A stretch of DNA of 49,070 nucleotides from Solibacillus faecavium. GTDB lineage: Bacteria > Bacillota > Bacilli > Bacillales_A > Planococcaceae. Positions 38,411 to 47,049 of this stretch are shown here, in pieces (the stretch's first letter is position 1; each line of letters starts with the position of its first letter). Under the pieces are notes generated by a model that worked only from the letters and a program-made list of their open reading frames with translations, was not told the origin of the DNA and did no database searches. The stretch covers positions 1,174 through 50,243 of the forward strand of contig NZ_JACSPZ010000014.1 of assembly GCF_014836905.1 (NCBI RefSeq). Reading direction: 5' to 3'. A program made the translations under genes and the position numbers.

Positions 38411-41158
38411 CTAAGCAAATTTCTTCGTATGTTCAATAATGAAGTCTTTCACACGTGTTACAAGCTTTCGTCGGATAGGGAAGATACCCGGTAAAACATC
38501 CATAATTTCTTTTGTGTTAATAAGTTGGCTAAATTCATAGGTAGCCACATGTTGTTTTAATACATGGTCTTCTACACCAATTTCCTCTGCAAAGGTATGA
38601 ATTTCTTCTTCACGTACTTGCTCTTCATATGCATTATACGCATCATCAATCGAATCTTCTTTCGTAAGTGTTGGAGCAACCTTAGTTAAGAATCCTTTGA
38701 TTAAATCCATTTTTAAACGTAAGTCAGCATCTGAAGCTCGTTCTAGTTCTTGTGTAATCAAACGTATATCTTGGTCCAACTTAGATTTGTCATCGACATC
38801 AAGATTACGAATAAGGTTCATGATATAGCTTACATTTATTCGGTCCGTATGCATCAGCTCTAATTCAAAGTCGATATCCTGTAAAATGGACACTTTTTCA
38901 ATTTCACGTTTTGTCTTATCAACAATTTTAAAGTATTTACTTTTGAAGTCTTCATATGTCTGTGCATCTATCTTTAATTTTTCTTCATCAAACTCAAAAT
39001 CGGAGAAAGATTGAAGACGAAGTAAAAGCTTTGTTACATTTTTAAAAGCGATAATAAATTCTTTTTGATCTTCTTCGCGCTCTAAACTATCAACAGAATC
39101 AGGCGTAGGTGTAATGGCCACTAATTTAGCACGGGCTTCAAGGAACATACCTAAATAGTGGGTATAACTTTTCATCAAAACATCATTAACCGAATCTGTT
39201 TGTGAAAATAGCTTAATGGCATCATCGGTCGCTTCCTTTAGATTTCGGTAGTTGACGATATTTCCATAAGGCTTTGTTGACTCTTTTACGCGATTCGTAC
39301 GGCTATAGGCTTGCAATAAATCATGATGTTGCAGTGATTTATCAACATAAAGCGTATTTAATGGTTTACTATCAAAACCGGTTAAGAACATACGCACGAC
39401 AATTAGAATATCGATTTGTGCTGCTTTTACGCGTCGAGATACATCTGCAAAGTAACGGTCCCACACATGGGTAGAATAATCTGTTTTAAATAGCTCATTA
39501 TAATCCGAAATCATACGATCTAGGGCATCACGTGAATGTTCCTCACGCCCTTCACTTTCTTCATTCGCTCCAAACGAAAAGATCCCAGCAATCTTTAAGT
39601 TATGATCTTTCTTTTTGAAAATATTATAGTACTTGATAAGTGTCGGTATAGAATCGACAGTAAACATCGCACAGTAACCTTTGCTTTTTGAACGTCTTTC
39701 GTGATTAGCGATAATGTGATCTGCAACTAGTTCTAAGCGCTCCTCGTGATGCCACACTTCATCCGTATCAATACCCTGTACTTTGGTTTGGTCGCTTTCA
39801 TCGATATTGGCGTTAAAGGTTTTAATATATTCAACTGAGAACCCAAGTACATTCCCATCTCGAATCGCATCTTTAATTAAATAATGGTGCAAGCATTTCT
39901 CAAATAAATCAGCTGTGGTACGCCCGTCTTGACTTTTATTTTCAGCAAAACGTGGGGTACCTGTAAAACCAAAGTACTGTGCATTTTCGAAGTGTTTAGC
40001 AATGTCATTACGCATTTTCCCAAATTGGCTGCGGTGACATTCATCAATAATGAAAATAACACGTTCATTTTTATAGGGTGCCATAATTTCTGCATAACGT
40101 GAATTCTTCACAGCATTCGCCATCTTTTGAATTGTTGTGACGATAAATCGATTCATTGGATCTTGGATTTGTTTAACTAATACATCGGTTTTATCTGTTG
40201 TATCAACGGCACCCTTTTGGAACTTATTAAATTCTGAAATCGTTTGGCTGTCTAAATCTTGTCGGTCAACTAGGAAGAAAACTTTTTGGATATGGTGTTC
40301 ATTTGATAAGATTTGACCCGCTTTAAAGGAAGTCAGTGTTTTTCCTGAACCGGTAGTATGCCAAATATAGCCGTTATTCTTTGTCTGCAATGCACGTTCT
40401 AGTAGCGCTTCCACTGCATAAACCTGGTAAGGTCGCATTACCATAAGTAATTTATCAGTATCGTTAATAACCATATAGCGTGCAATCATTTTTGCTAAAT
40501 GACATGGCTGCAAAAATGATTTTGTGAAATCTTGTAAGTTTGTAATGAGTTCATTATTAACATCCGACCAAAAGAACGTGAAGCCAAAATTAATCTCTCC
40601 GTCAGCGTTAGAGAAGTATTTCGTATCAACGCCATTACTCACAACAAAGATTTGAAAAAAACGATAGAGTCCTTTAAATGAATGCTTACGATAGCGCTGA
40701 ATTTGATGAAAGGCTTCTTTAAAGTCCAGCCCTCGACGTTTTAATTCAATCTGAACAAGAGGCAGTCCATTCATTAAAATCGTCACATCATAGCGATTGG
40801 AATATTTTCCTGCTACTGTTGTTTGTGTTGTTACTTGGAATAAGTTTTTACACCATTCCTGTTTGTTGAAAAGTTCTATGTACAGCTGTGAACCATCTTC
40901 ACGCTCAATTAATTGTTTATCACGTAAAATTTTAGCTGATTCGAACACACTTTTGCCATCAATTTTCGTAAGTAGGCGTTCAAATTCTTTATCTGTAAGT
41001 GGCTGCCCATTTAGTTTGTTTTTATTAAATATATTTAGTTGTTTACGGAAATTTTCTAGTAATGCATTGTAATCTTTAATAGTTACCGACTCATAACCTT
41101 GTGTTACGAGTTGTTGCAGCATATTTTTTTCAAGTAGTGCTTCTGATTGATAAGACAT
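38411..41158 (-). CDS. hsdR: Type I restriction endonuclease HsdR
   Basis: 915 residues. The N-terminal PD-(D/E)xK nuclease shows RYDVTILMNGLPLVQIELKRRG near 120. The helicase motor has WHTTGSGKTLTSF near 268 (Walker A), FIIDECHRSQFG near 375 (DEAH-like), FGFTGTPRF near 397, and VVRMFLTGFDSKPLNTLYVDK near 600. The C-terminal helical region binds HsdM. It translocates DNA and cuts unmodified sites. GGAGGGG precedes the ATG. It leads the leftward operon; no internal stop seen. Confidence 0.96.
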   Translation of the reverse strand: MSYQSEALLEKNMLQQLVTQGYESVTIKDYNALLENFRKQLNIFNKNKLNGQPLTDKEFERLLTKIDGKSVFESAKILRDKQLIEREDGSQLYIELFNKQEWCKNLFQVTTQTTVAGKYSNRYDVTILMNGLPLVQIELKRRGLDFKEAFHQIQRYRKHSFKGLYRFFQIFVVSNGVDTKYFSNADGEINFGFTFFWSDVNNELITNLQDFTKSFLQPCHLAKMIARYMVINDTDKLLMVMRPYQVYAVEALLERALQTKNNGYIWHTTGSGKTLTSFKAGQILSNEHHIQKVFFLVDRQDLDSQTISEFNKFQKGAVDTTDKTDVLVKQIQDPMNRFIVTTIQKMANAVKNSRYAEIMAPYKNERVIFIIDECHRSQFGKMRNDIAKHFENAQYFGFTGTPRFAENKSQDGRTTADLFEKCLHHYLIKDAIRDGNVLGFSVEYIKTFNANIDESDQTKVQGIDTDEVWHHEERLELVADHIIANHERRSKSKGYCAMFTVDSIPTLIKYYNIFKKKDHNLKIAGIFSFGANEESEGREEHSRDALDRMISDYNELFKTDYSTHVWDRYFADVSRRVKAAQIDILIVVRMFLTGFDSKPLNTLYVDKSLQHHDLLQAYSRTNRVKESTKPYGNIVNYRNLKEATDDAIKLFSQTDSVNDVLMKSYTHYLGMFLEARAKLVAITPTPDSVDSLEREEDQKEFIIAFKNVTKLLLRLQSFSDFEFDEEKLKIDAQTYEDFKSKYFKIVDKTKREIEKVSILQDIDFELELMHTDRINVSYIMNLIRNLDVDDKSKLDQDIRLITQELERASDADLRLKMDLIKGFLTKVAPTLTKEDSIDDAYNAYEEQVREEEIHTFAEEIGVEDHVLKQHVATYEFSQLINTKEIMDVLPGIFPIRRKLVTRVKDFIIEHTKKFA

Positions 41159-41234
41159 AGGAACCCCTCCGATTCATTAATACTATTATACTGAATTAAG
41201 CTATCTTTAGTTTCGAGAATGTGGAATATTTATT

Positions 41235-41336
41235 ACAATGAAGTCGAATGCGAACGGTAAGTCATTCAAGAATCCCACCCGTTACAATGTAGATGTAGGG
41301 ATAGCGGCTTTAGTCGTGGGAGTCTCAATGCAAACG
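41235..41336 (+). mobile_element. Orphan IS200/IS605-type right end (possible omega-RNA-like relic)
   Basis: GAATCCCACCCG and later TAGCGGCTTTAGTCGTGGGAG resemble the right end of IS605-family elements, where TCCCAC pairs with GTGGGA and the fold continues into a TnpB guide RNA. No tnpB or tnpA remains, although N-E-V-E-C-E-R just upstream could be the last codons of one. The following bases, TCTCAATGCAAACG, would correspond to the end or the former guide. Confidence 0.45.
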
Positions 41337-41426
41337 ACGGTATAAGTGGAGAAAGGGAACTTTTCAAAAGTAGAAATTCTAATTTTGAAATATATACTCA
41401 TTCACCAAAAAAGAACTTCTATATAT

Positions 41427-41467
41427 GAAAAAGACATGGCGCTTCATTTGAAGAGTCATGTCTTTTC
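41427..41467. terminator. Terminator-like hairpin
   Basis: GAAAAAGACATG and CATGTCTTTTC enclose about 18 bases that also pair partly (GCTTCATTTGAAG). It separates hsdR promoter DNA from the partition region. Confidence 0.6.
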
Positions 41468-41610
41468 AATAAGTTTTAATGTTGTCCGCTAACGTCTGGT
41501 ACATGCATTAGAGATTAAACGTATCAGGTTTGACGATACCTAGTCATCACGTATTGGTATTGTTACATCGCAATTAAATTAATCATCATAAGGATAAAAC
41601 TTTAAAATAT

Positions 41611-41650
41611 ATACCTAACAAAAGTAGAAATTTCTACTTTTGTTAGGTAT
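41611..41650. repeat. 40-bp perfect palindrome
   Basis: ATACCTAACAAAAGTAGAAA is followed at once by its exact complement with no loop. A weaker relative, CAAAAGTAGAAATTC..., lies at 41358-41385. It may terminate the parB-like pseudogene or act as a regulator site; perfect palindromes of this size are rarely kept by chance. Confidence 0.75.
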
Positions 41651-41696
41651 TCTTCTGTTATTTATCCTCGTGAAACGCCTTTACCATAAACTTGAA

Positions 41697-42072
41697 TTAA
41701 CGTTGCTGGCGATCTGTTAATTCATTTTTCACGTAACTATCAATTATTTTCTGCAAAATCACATACGTTTTTCCTTCATCCATAAATGAACCAAGTAAAT
41801 TGATTTCACTGTGAATGACAGTCGGCACTTTTAAACTTTTTGTACTATTTGTTTTCCCGACGCCCATCTTTTTACGTGGTGTTGCCGGTCTAATTTTGGT
41901 AACCGCATTTTTAACAACTACAGGAGTTGGCGTTTCAATAGGGGCAACAGGTTCTTCCTGTAGCAGGGGGACTATAACCAAAATCCATATCATTTTTCTT
42001 TACCGGCACAGCTGGCTTCATAATCGGCGGCTTTTTCTTCTTCTTAATTAAACCGCCTTTTTCATTACTCAT
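41697..42072 (-). pseudogene. Frameshifted second parB-like (RHH) gene
   Basis: The start MSNEKGGLIKKKKKPPIM...F-G-Y-S-P runs into a wrong frame at a C5 run (near 41968), while the other frame continues V-P-L-L-Q-E-E-P to a good C-terminus with SLKVPTVIHSEINLLGSFMDE then LQKIIDSYVKNEL. That end corresponds to the RHH part of the intact protein at 43454. One added or lost base in the C run would restore it. Its start overlaps the end of the parA relic, as in the intact pair. Confidence 0.7.
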
Positions 42073-42360
42073 ACTTACCAGCCTCCTCGAACTGAGCAAA
42101 TTTCTTTTCTAACTCCTCAATTACATCTAATAAAACCTGATGCGCTTTACGATTGTGCATATCATTATTTGTAATGTCCGTTACATCCCACGCTTTTAAA
42201 CGCTCTAAGTGCTTGATGACATTCTCCATAACGTTATCTTCTCCAAATATTTCTTTCGCACGCTCGATCGATCGTAGACATGTCTACACGACCACCTGGA
42301 CGAAGTAATACTGGTAACCCATCAGCTACTTGAATATCTGCATTTGTTAAACTAATTCTG
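42065..42360 (-). pseudogene. C-terminal relic of a second parA
   Basis: The minus strand encodes DGLPVLLRPGGRVDMSTI...R-A-K-E-I-F-G-E-D-N, then RLKRWDVTDITNNDMHNRKA and an E-E-L-E-K-K tail. These match the last 85 residues of the intact ParA (LPVLLKNGAAVDLATLENAR, RLKRFDITGITNEDMHDRK). A GATCGATC duplication near 42265 shifts the frame by four bases. The first two thirds, including Walker A, are gone. It is a remnant of another partition system, probably from plasmid fusion. Confidence 0.75.
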
Positions 42361-42394
42361 AGCTGTCAACGCAATTAAAATCAGAGCTATTTCA

Positions 42395-42590
42395 CTTCAA
42401 AACCTACCAGTATACAAGTATATCAGTAGACTAATCTACAAGTATATCAGTCTACAAACAAACATCCCTAATCATTTAGAATACAGCCTTTTAAAATAAA
42501 TCCCTCTAAAAACGAATAACTTATTTCCCTTCCCTCTAATTCCTTGCTATAATCTACTTATCTACACGTCTACAAATCTACATATGAATG
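42395..42590. repeat. TCTAC-type iterons upstream of parA
   Basis: TACAAGTATATCAGT occurs twice (42412, 42437) next to TAGAC and TCTAC, and a second run TCTACTTATCTACACGTCTACAAATCTACA lies at 42553-42582. The array borders both the relic and the intact parA, so it is the likely centromere or operator of the ParA/RHH system. Confidence 0.7.
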
Positions 42591-42624
42591 AAAGTATGTT
42601 TTTAAAATAAAGGAGGTAGTGGAG

Positions 42625-43476
42625 ATGGAAAAAAGAGAAGAAGCAATCATAGTAACGTTCGGTAATTTCAAGGGGGGTACTGGGAAGACAACTAACAGTA
42701 CGATGATAGCCTATGCGTTATCAGAAATGGGTTACAAGGTGCTTTTGTGTGACCAGGATCCTCAGGCAAATGCGACTACACTATTCTTAAAAACAAAAGC
42801 TTCAGTGACCGATGAAATCGTAACATTTAATAAAACATTAATGGCAGCAATTCAAGAGGAAGATTTGGGGCAAATTGTAACCGAGGTTAAAGAGAACTTA
42901 TACCTTTTACCGAGCTTTAGTGATTTTGCCTTGTATCCACGTTATCTTGAAAAAAAATTCCCTGCAGATACGAGCTCACGGGTGAAATATTTTGCTTCAT
43001 TAATTGAACCATTAAAAAAGGATTATGATTTCATTTTTATAGACGTACCACCAACGATTTCTGTAATTACGGATGCAGCACTGTATGCTTCGGATTTTGT
43101 CGTTGTCGTACTACAAACGCAAGAAAGAAGTTTACAAGGTGCTGAGGTATTTACAGGTTACTTACAATCATTAATTGATGAGTATGGAGCAGACTTAGAT
43201 ATTATCGGGATTTTACCTGTTCTTCTTAAAAACGGAGCAGCGGTTGATTTAGCAACTTTGGAAAACGCCCGTGAAATTTTTGGTCCAGAAAACTTATTTG
43301 AAAATGTAGTAAACAATATGGAACGATTAAAACGTTTTGATATAACAGGAATTACGAATGAAGATATGCATGATCGCAAAGTTCATAAAAGTTATGGCAT
43401 TATCGCTGAGGAATTTATACAGCGTCTAGAGTCTGAGTTAACGGAGGTGACTGGTGTTGAGCAACTTACTAAATAA
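42625..43476 (+). CDS. parA: ParA-family partition ATPase
   Basis: About 283 residues. FGNFKGGTGKTTNSTM near residue 10 is the deviant Walker A of ParA/Soj/MinD-type ATPases, VLLCDQDPQANATTLFL follows, and DFIFIDVPPTISVIT near 133 is Walker B. It should move plasmid copies by ATP-dependent DNA binding, using the RHH protein encoded next. ATG 42625 is used (AGGAGG eight bases upstream). Its end overlaps the start of the next gene by 23 bases. No N-terminal HTH, so it is a type Ib-like ParA that leaves promoter control to its partner. Confidence 0.93.
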   Translation: MEKREEAIIVTFGNFKGGTGKTTNSTMIAYALSEMGYKVLLCDQDPQANATTLFLKTKASVTDEIVTFNKTLMAAIQEEDLGQIVTEVKENLYLLPSFSDFALYPRYLEKKFPADTSSRVKYFASLIEPLKKDYDFIFIDVPPTISVITDAALYASDFVVVVLQTQERSLQGAEVFTGYLQSLIDEYGADLDIIGILPVLLKNGAAVDLATLENAREIFGPENLFENVVNNMERLKRFDITGITNEDMHDRKVHKSYGIIAEEFIQRLESELTEVTGVEQLTK

Positions 43477-43828
43477 TAGTAAAAAGAAAAAGTTATTAGA
43501 TCGTGGGCCTAAAATTACCCCTGCTCAAGAATTTACTCTTAATGATGCTGATACGAAAGAAACTGAAGGAAGTTTGGTGGAACCTGAAGCATTAAAAGTA
43601 GTAGTAAATGAAAAACCGAAAAAGACAAAACAAAGCACGACAACGGTTCGTGTTGAAAAATTAACGAGAAGCAAACTGAATGCACTCGTTCAAATGGGCA
43701 AGGCAGAAACGGTAGATGTGTTAGTAGATATCTTGATTGATGAGTATGTTAACCATCAGCTCCTTAAAGATGAAAAGAAAACATATGATATTCTTTTAAA
43801 TGTCCTCCGTAAAAAAGAACAATCGTAG
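43454..43828 (+). CDS. Small RHH-type partition partner (ParB/ParG-like)
   Basis: 124 residues. The N-terminal 60 are flexible and charged. TTTVRVEKLTRSKLNALVQMG near 63-83 matches a ribbon-helix-helix, followed by a helical tail (VDVLVDILIDEYVNHQLL). Partners of this size bind the centromere and repress the par promoter. GTG 43454 or TTG 43457 are both within reach of GGAGG. Coupled to parA. A decayed paralogue lies at 41697. Confidence 0.75.
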   Translation: MLSNLLNNSKKKKLLDRGPKITPAQEFTLNDADTKETEGSLVEPEALKVVVNEKPKKTKQSTTTVRVEKLTRSKLNALVQMGKAETVDVLVDILIDEYVNHQLLKDEKKTYDILLNVLRKKEQS

Positions 43829-43834
43829 TTTTTG

Positions 43835-43870
43835 AACTGCACCCACCTCTAACAATAGGAGGTGCAGTTT
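43835..43870 (+). terminator. Terminator of the partition operon
   Basis: AACTGCACC, CCTC/GAGG, GGTGCAGTT then a run of eight Ts. Confidence 0.85.
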
Positions 43871-43881
43871 TTTTTTGTAAG

Positions 43882-44042
43882 GCGTACAGCCAACATTTCG
43901 GAAATTTTGTACGCTATTGATATTTCAAACCAAAAAAGTCGAATTCCCGTACGCTAAGGAATCGGCTTTTTAATTTGCTTGTTAAGCTACGGCCTCTGAA
44001 TGTTGAACACCCAATATTAAATAAGGACATTTAATATTGGGT
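43882..44042. other. Gene-free stretch with three stem-loops
   Basis: GCGTAC...GTACGC at 43882-43916 contains the repeat shared with 5752-5776. AAAAAAGTCGAATTCC...GGAATCGGCTTTTT at 43936-43974 is terminator-like. ACCCAATATTAAAT and ATTTAATATTGGGT (44009-44042) form a 14-bp perfect stem with loop AAGGAC. No gene is supported between 43829 and 44172. Confidence 0.6.
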
Positions 44043-44172
44043 TTGTCACAACTACTATTACTAAAAGACATTTCGCCCATTATTAACTAATTGTTAGAGA
44101 ATAGAATATAAATTATTCTATTTTGTCTACTTTTTCAATACTTCAATCGTTGTATTAATGAGGGGGGAAAAT

Positions 44173-44691
44173 ATGAATCAAAAAGATGCTTTCACCTCCT
44201 ATCTAATTCAAGTTGGAGAGGAAGTGTTTCTACTTTTACGCTCGAAAGGGGCATCAAAAGAAGATGCGGAAGACATTATTCAAAATACATTTTATAAAAT
44301 CTATTCAATGTTAAGTGACTTGGACGAAAAAACCGTTCGCCCGTGGTTTTACCGAGTTTCCCTTAATGAGTTTATTGATTTAAAGCGAAAAAAATTTCAG
44401 CATAATGTACCGCTTTCCGATGAAATCCAATCAAAGTTAACAAGCGGTAATGCGGATTTTGAACAGCTTTTCAATCAAGACGAAATTATGTACTTATTAA
44501 AAAATGTAAAAATGGAGTATCGGGAAATCTTTGTATTGAAATATTATTACGAGTTTTCGTACGAGGAAATCGCCCAATTACTCCATTTGCAAGTAGATAA
44601 TGTAAAGAAAAAATTATATAGGGCAAGAAAAACAATTCGTACGGAAGTAGGAGGGATCATGACATGGGTTCACCGATTCAAAAAGCATTAA
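44173..44691 (+). CDS. ECF-type RNA polymerase sigma factor
   Basis: About 172 residues, standard ECF size. Region 2 covers 10-85 (KEDAEDIIQNTFYKIYSML..., then RPWFYRVSLNEFIDLKRKK). Region 4 lies near 110-165 (YREIFVLKYYYEFSYEEIAQ, then LLHLQVDNVKKKLYRARKTI). It should direct polymerase to stress promoters. ATG 44173 has AGGGGGG six bases upstream; ATG at 44158 overlaps it. The AGAATAGAATATAAATTATTCT inverted repeat upstream may be its own control site. The gene overlaps the next by 28 bases. Confidence 0.9.
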   Translation: MNQKDAFTSYLIQVGEEVFLLLRSKGASKEDAEDIIQNTFYKIYSMLSDLDEKTVRPWFYRVSLNEFIDLKRKKFQHNVPLSDEIQSKLTSGNADFEQLFNQDEIMYLLKNVKMEYREIFVLKYYYEFSYEEIAQLLHLQVDNVKKKLYRARKTIRTEVGGIMTWVHRFKKH

Positions 44692-45575
44692 AAAAAGCGA
44701 AAATAAAACATTGGGTTACTATTACTATTATTTCGATAGCAGTTTGCGTCGTTTTACTTTTTGCTTTCAATAGATTTGGAAATTATTTATCAGCTCAAAA
44801 CACGATGCGATTACACGACAATCTATTTTTACAACATAGTATATCTCAACCAAATGTGAACATCGATTCTCAGGTAACTGCTAATTCTTCGATGTTTGGT
44901 GGTAATATAATCACAAATCGTTCAAAAAGTATAAATGGTTATCTAATCCCTTGGAGTACATTAACGAGTTCTTATTCGTGGTTTGGTGCTTCTATTGACC
45001 ATAATGAACTAATTCCTGGCTTTCATTCAAGCGGTAATAATTATTATGAATATGATAAACAAACGAAGCAAAAAGTAGCAACGTTTTATCATCCAGCAAT
45101 TGAAGAATATTATGATGGGGTTCAAAATCAACTTGAAGCTGTTGTTCAATTAGAAAATCAAGTAGCTGAAGTAGCAATATCATTCAAGAAACCTTTAACA
45201 ATGGAACAAGTACGAGAAAACATACCTAAAAATTTAAATATAGCGTGGCTTTATATGACGTCAAGAATTGTCGATGAAGCTCCAGGACCTTCAGGTTTAC
45301 CCGTTTACGGATATAAAGATTCTGAGCTGTCGAAGGAATCCTTCGATATGTTTATTGAAAACCTTAAAAAATATGATGAAAGAGGATCAATGGAGGAAAT
45401 CCAAAAATATATAGAAGAGAATGAAAACAAACCATTTAACGAAGTTACTATACTGGGTGTTATGCTAACAGGTCGTACTGAAAGCTTTAATGAATTGCTA
45501 GGTAAAGACTTTATTCGAGGAGCATCTGTAGGAGTAACTGCACCAATTGTTCCGTATATTCAACCAACAAAATAA
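44664..45575 (+). CDS. Membrane anti-sigma factor (Sigma_reg_N/Sigma_reg_C type)
   Basis: 303 residues. A basic N-terminal cytoplasmic tail of about 16 residues precedes one TM helix (VTITIISIAVCVVLLFAF), and a large extracytoplasmic domain follows. The Sigma_reg_C pattern is seen in VAEVAISFKKPLTMEQVREN and a Gly/Pro-rich middle. It probably holds the sigma factor at the membrane until an outside signal, such as envelope stress or a peptide toxin, releases it. GGAGGG lies eight bases before ATG 44664. Overlap with the sigma gene indicates coupling. Confidence 0.85.
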   Translation: MGSPIQKALKKAKIKHWVTITIISIAVCVVLLFAFNRFGNYLSAQNTMRLHDNLFLQHSISQPNVNIDSQVTANSSMFGGNIITNRSKSINGYLIPWSTLTSSYSWFGASIDHNELIPGFHSSGNNYYEYDKQTKQKVATFYHPAIEEYYDGVQNQLEAVVQLENQVAEVAISFKKPLTMEQVRENIPKNLNIAWLYMTSRIVDEAPGPSGLPVYGYKDSELSKESFDMFIENLKKYDERGSMEEIQKYIEENENKPFNEVTILGVMLTGRTESFNELLGKDFIRGASVGVTAPIVPYIQPTK

Positions 45576-45750
45576 TCTTTTCATATATGTAACAAATACA
45601 AATAGAAATACAAGCTGTTGTTTTAAATGGCTCTCAATCTATACAATAATAGTGACAACCTAAACAAGGATTGACACTATACTCGATCTAATGATAGACA
45701 TAATCTAGCGTGATTGTTGAACAAAATTAAAACAGCTATTCAATTCATAT

Positions 45751-45786
45751 ATAAAGCCCCATAAACGGTCGTTTATGGGGCTTTAT
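45751..45786 (+). terminator. Very strong terminator
   Basis: ATAAAGCCCCATAAACG and its exact complement form a 17-bp stem with a 2-base loop. Confidence 0.85.
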
Positions 45787-45864
45787 AAAATGACATTTCA
45801 TATTTTATAAGAATGGCTCGTCCATAGCTGTACCCCTGTAAAAAAAAAATTTAAAAACAAAAAA

Positions 45865-46063
45865 GTCTACTGGTATACTCATCTACATGTAGACAGGTCT
45901 ACTAGTAGATCAATATACAAATCTACTGGTCTACATACATTTCAAAAACCTTATTATATCAACGGTTAAACCATATATAATAGTCTACTAGTCTACGCAT
46001 CTACAAATAGATTGGTATATGAATCTACACATCTACAAGTAGATTAGTCTACTAGTCTACTTT
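45865..46063. repeat. Large TCTAC(T/A) iteron field
   Basis: More than a dozen copies of the TCTAC/GTAGA core, many as ACTAGT- or ATGTAG-centred inverted pairs (e.g. GTCTACTAGTAGAT, TCTACATGTAGAC). The core is shared with the array before parA. It may be the partition centromere or a Rep-binding field. Repeats are imperfect and not evenly spaced, so this is not a CRISPR array. Confidence 0.8.
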
Positions 46064-46144
46064 CCTCTTAGAAAGCCGAAAAAGCCTATTGCATCTAGGT
46101 TTTCCCATAGTTATAATGCAAATAACAGAATATATAGGCAAAAG

Positions 46145-46190
46145 AAAAAAGCCATTCCCCAATGTCTTTCGCCGGACAAGGAATGACTTT
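46145..46190. repeat. Folded repeat, family 3 (copy 1)
   Basis: AAAAAAGCCATTCC, GTCTTTCGCCGGAC, GGAATGACTTT: CATTCC/GGAATG outer stem and a GTC/GAC inner hairpin. The same unit is at 46755-46800. Confidence 0.65.
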
Positions 46191-46207
46191 CACACGATTA
46201 ACAACTA

Positions 46208-46224
46208 AATAAGTGAGTGTTCGC
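46208..46224. repeat. Origin inverted repeat, left arm
   Basis: AATAAGTGAGTGTTCGC is the complement, with a 4-base insertion, of GCGTTCACTCACTCACTTAT at 47005-47024. GAGTGAACG (46831) and GCGAACGC (46845) carry the same GTGAACG core. The pair brackets 800 bases before rep and is a candidate for Rep binding. Confidence 0.55.
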
Positions 46225-46440
46225 AATTAACTAACCTATCGTCATTAATCTACAACAAAATAAAATAGCGTCTTCAATAGATCGCTTATCTTGTTGCTAT
46301 AATTTGTAATGGTGTGCTGGTAACACGCCATTTAGTAATACAATATTACGTTGATTATAGCAATTGTAGACCTATTTTTCAATATTAATATATTGAAAAT
46401 TGGTTTTGTGCACTCTTTTTTAAGTGTGCCTTTTAACGAG

Positions 46441-46477
46441 ATAGCCGTGGACGCATACCATGTCCTGGGCTATTTTT
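46441..46477 (+). terminator. Attenuator-like stem in the rep leader
   Basis: ATAGCC..GGAC, loop, GTCC..GGCTAT then TTTTT. It lies 570 bases upstream of rep. Preceded by a GTGTG/CACGCC hairpin and a GTGCACT...AAGTGTGC hairpin. A structured leader like this suits antisense-RNA control of replication, but no antisense promoter was proven. Confidence 0.5.
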
Positions 46478-46754
46478 GCGTTTCAAAGCAAATGTAGAAC
46501 TCGGAGCCACTGTTCACTTTAGTTCTCAAATTCCTTACATATGTGCGTATTTCAATTTAAGTCATTAATATTATAAAAAGATGCAAATATGACAATGGGG
46601 GATTAAGCTGACTGACTGCACATATCAATATACCTATAGAAATTTTACAAAAGGAGTAATAATTTCTAAATATTAGGAAATTTTCGGTTGCAACAGCCTT
46701 ATGGAACTACTATAATTTTAGGTGTATTTAAGTGTCACAGTAAAAAAGAGAATA

Positions 46755-46800
46755 AAAAAGAAGCCATTCCTATAGTCTTTGGCCGGACGTGGAATGACTT
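46755..46800. repeat. Folded repeat, family 3 (copy 2)
   Basis: AAAAAAGAAGCCATTCC, GTCTTTGGCCGGAC, GGAATGACTT. It has the same stems as the copy at 46145. It lies in the same orientation about 600 bases closer to rep. A GGTAACATAGCTATG..TACC palindrome follows at 46855. Confidence 0.65.
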
Positions 46801-47004
46801 CAACCTATTTTCCCAGTGATCGATTTATACGAGTGAACGTAAAGGCGAACGCTAGGTAACATAGCTATGTGCTACCAACACATAATTATGTAAAAAAATT
46901 TCTAAAATCTGTACCGATTATATCAACTTGAAATTCCAATTACAATACCATTATGTCCAAAAGTCATATTTGGTGATTTTTCGACGAATTTCTTTTAGCT
47001 ATTT

Positions 47005-47025
47005 GCGTTCACTCACTCACTTATT
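47005..47025. repeat. Origin inverted repeat, right arm
   Basis: GCGTTCACTCACTCACTTATT, containing a tandem CACT, is the partner of 46208-46224 and ends 24 bases before the rep start codon. Binding by Rep would therefore also control its promoter. Confidence 0.5.
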
Positions 47026-47049
47026 AATTTAAGGGAGAGGTGTGCGCAA

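Noticed and set aside
45865-46063. Repeat field that looks CRISPR-like at first glance
   Set aside because: Repeats are only 5-9 bases, irregularly spaced and often inverted, with no cas genes; they are plasmid iterons.
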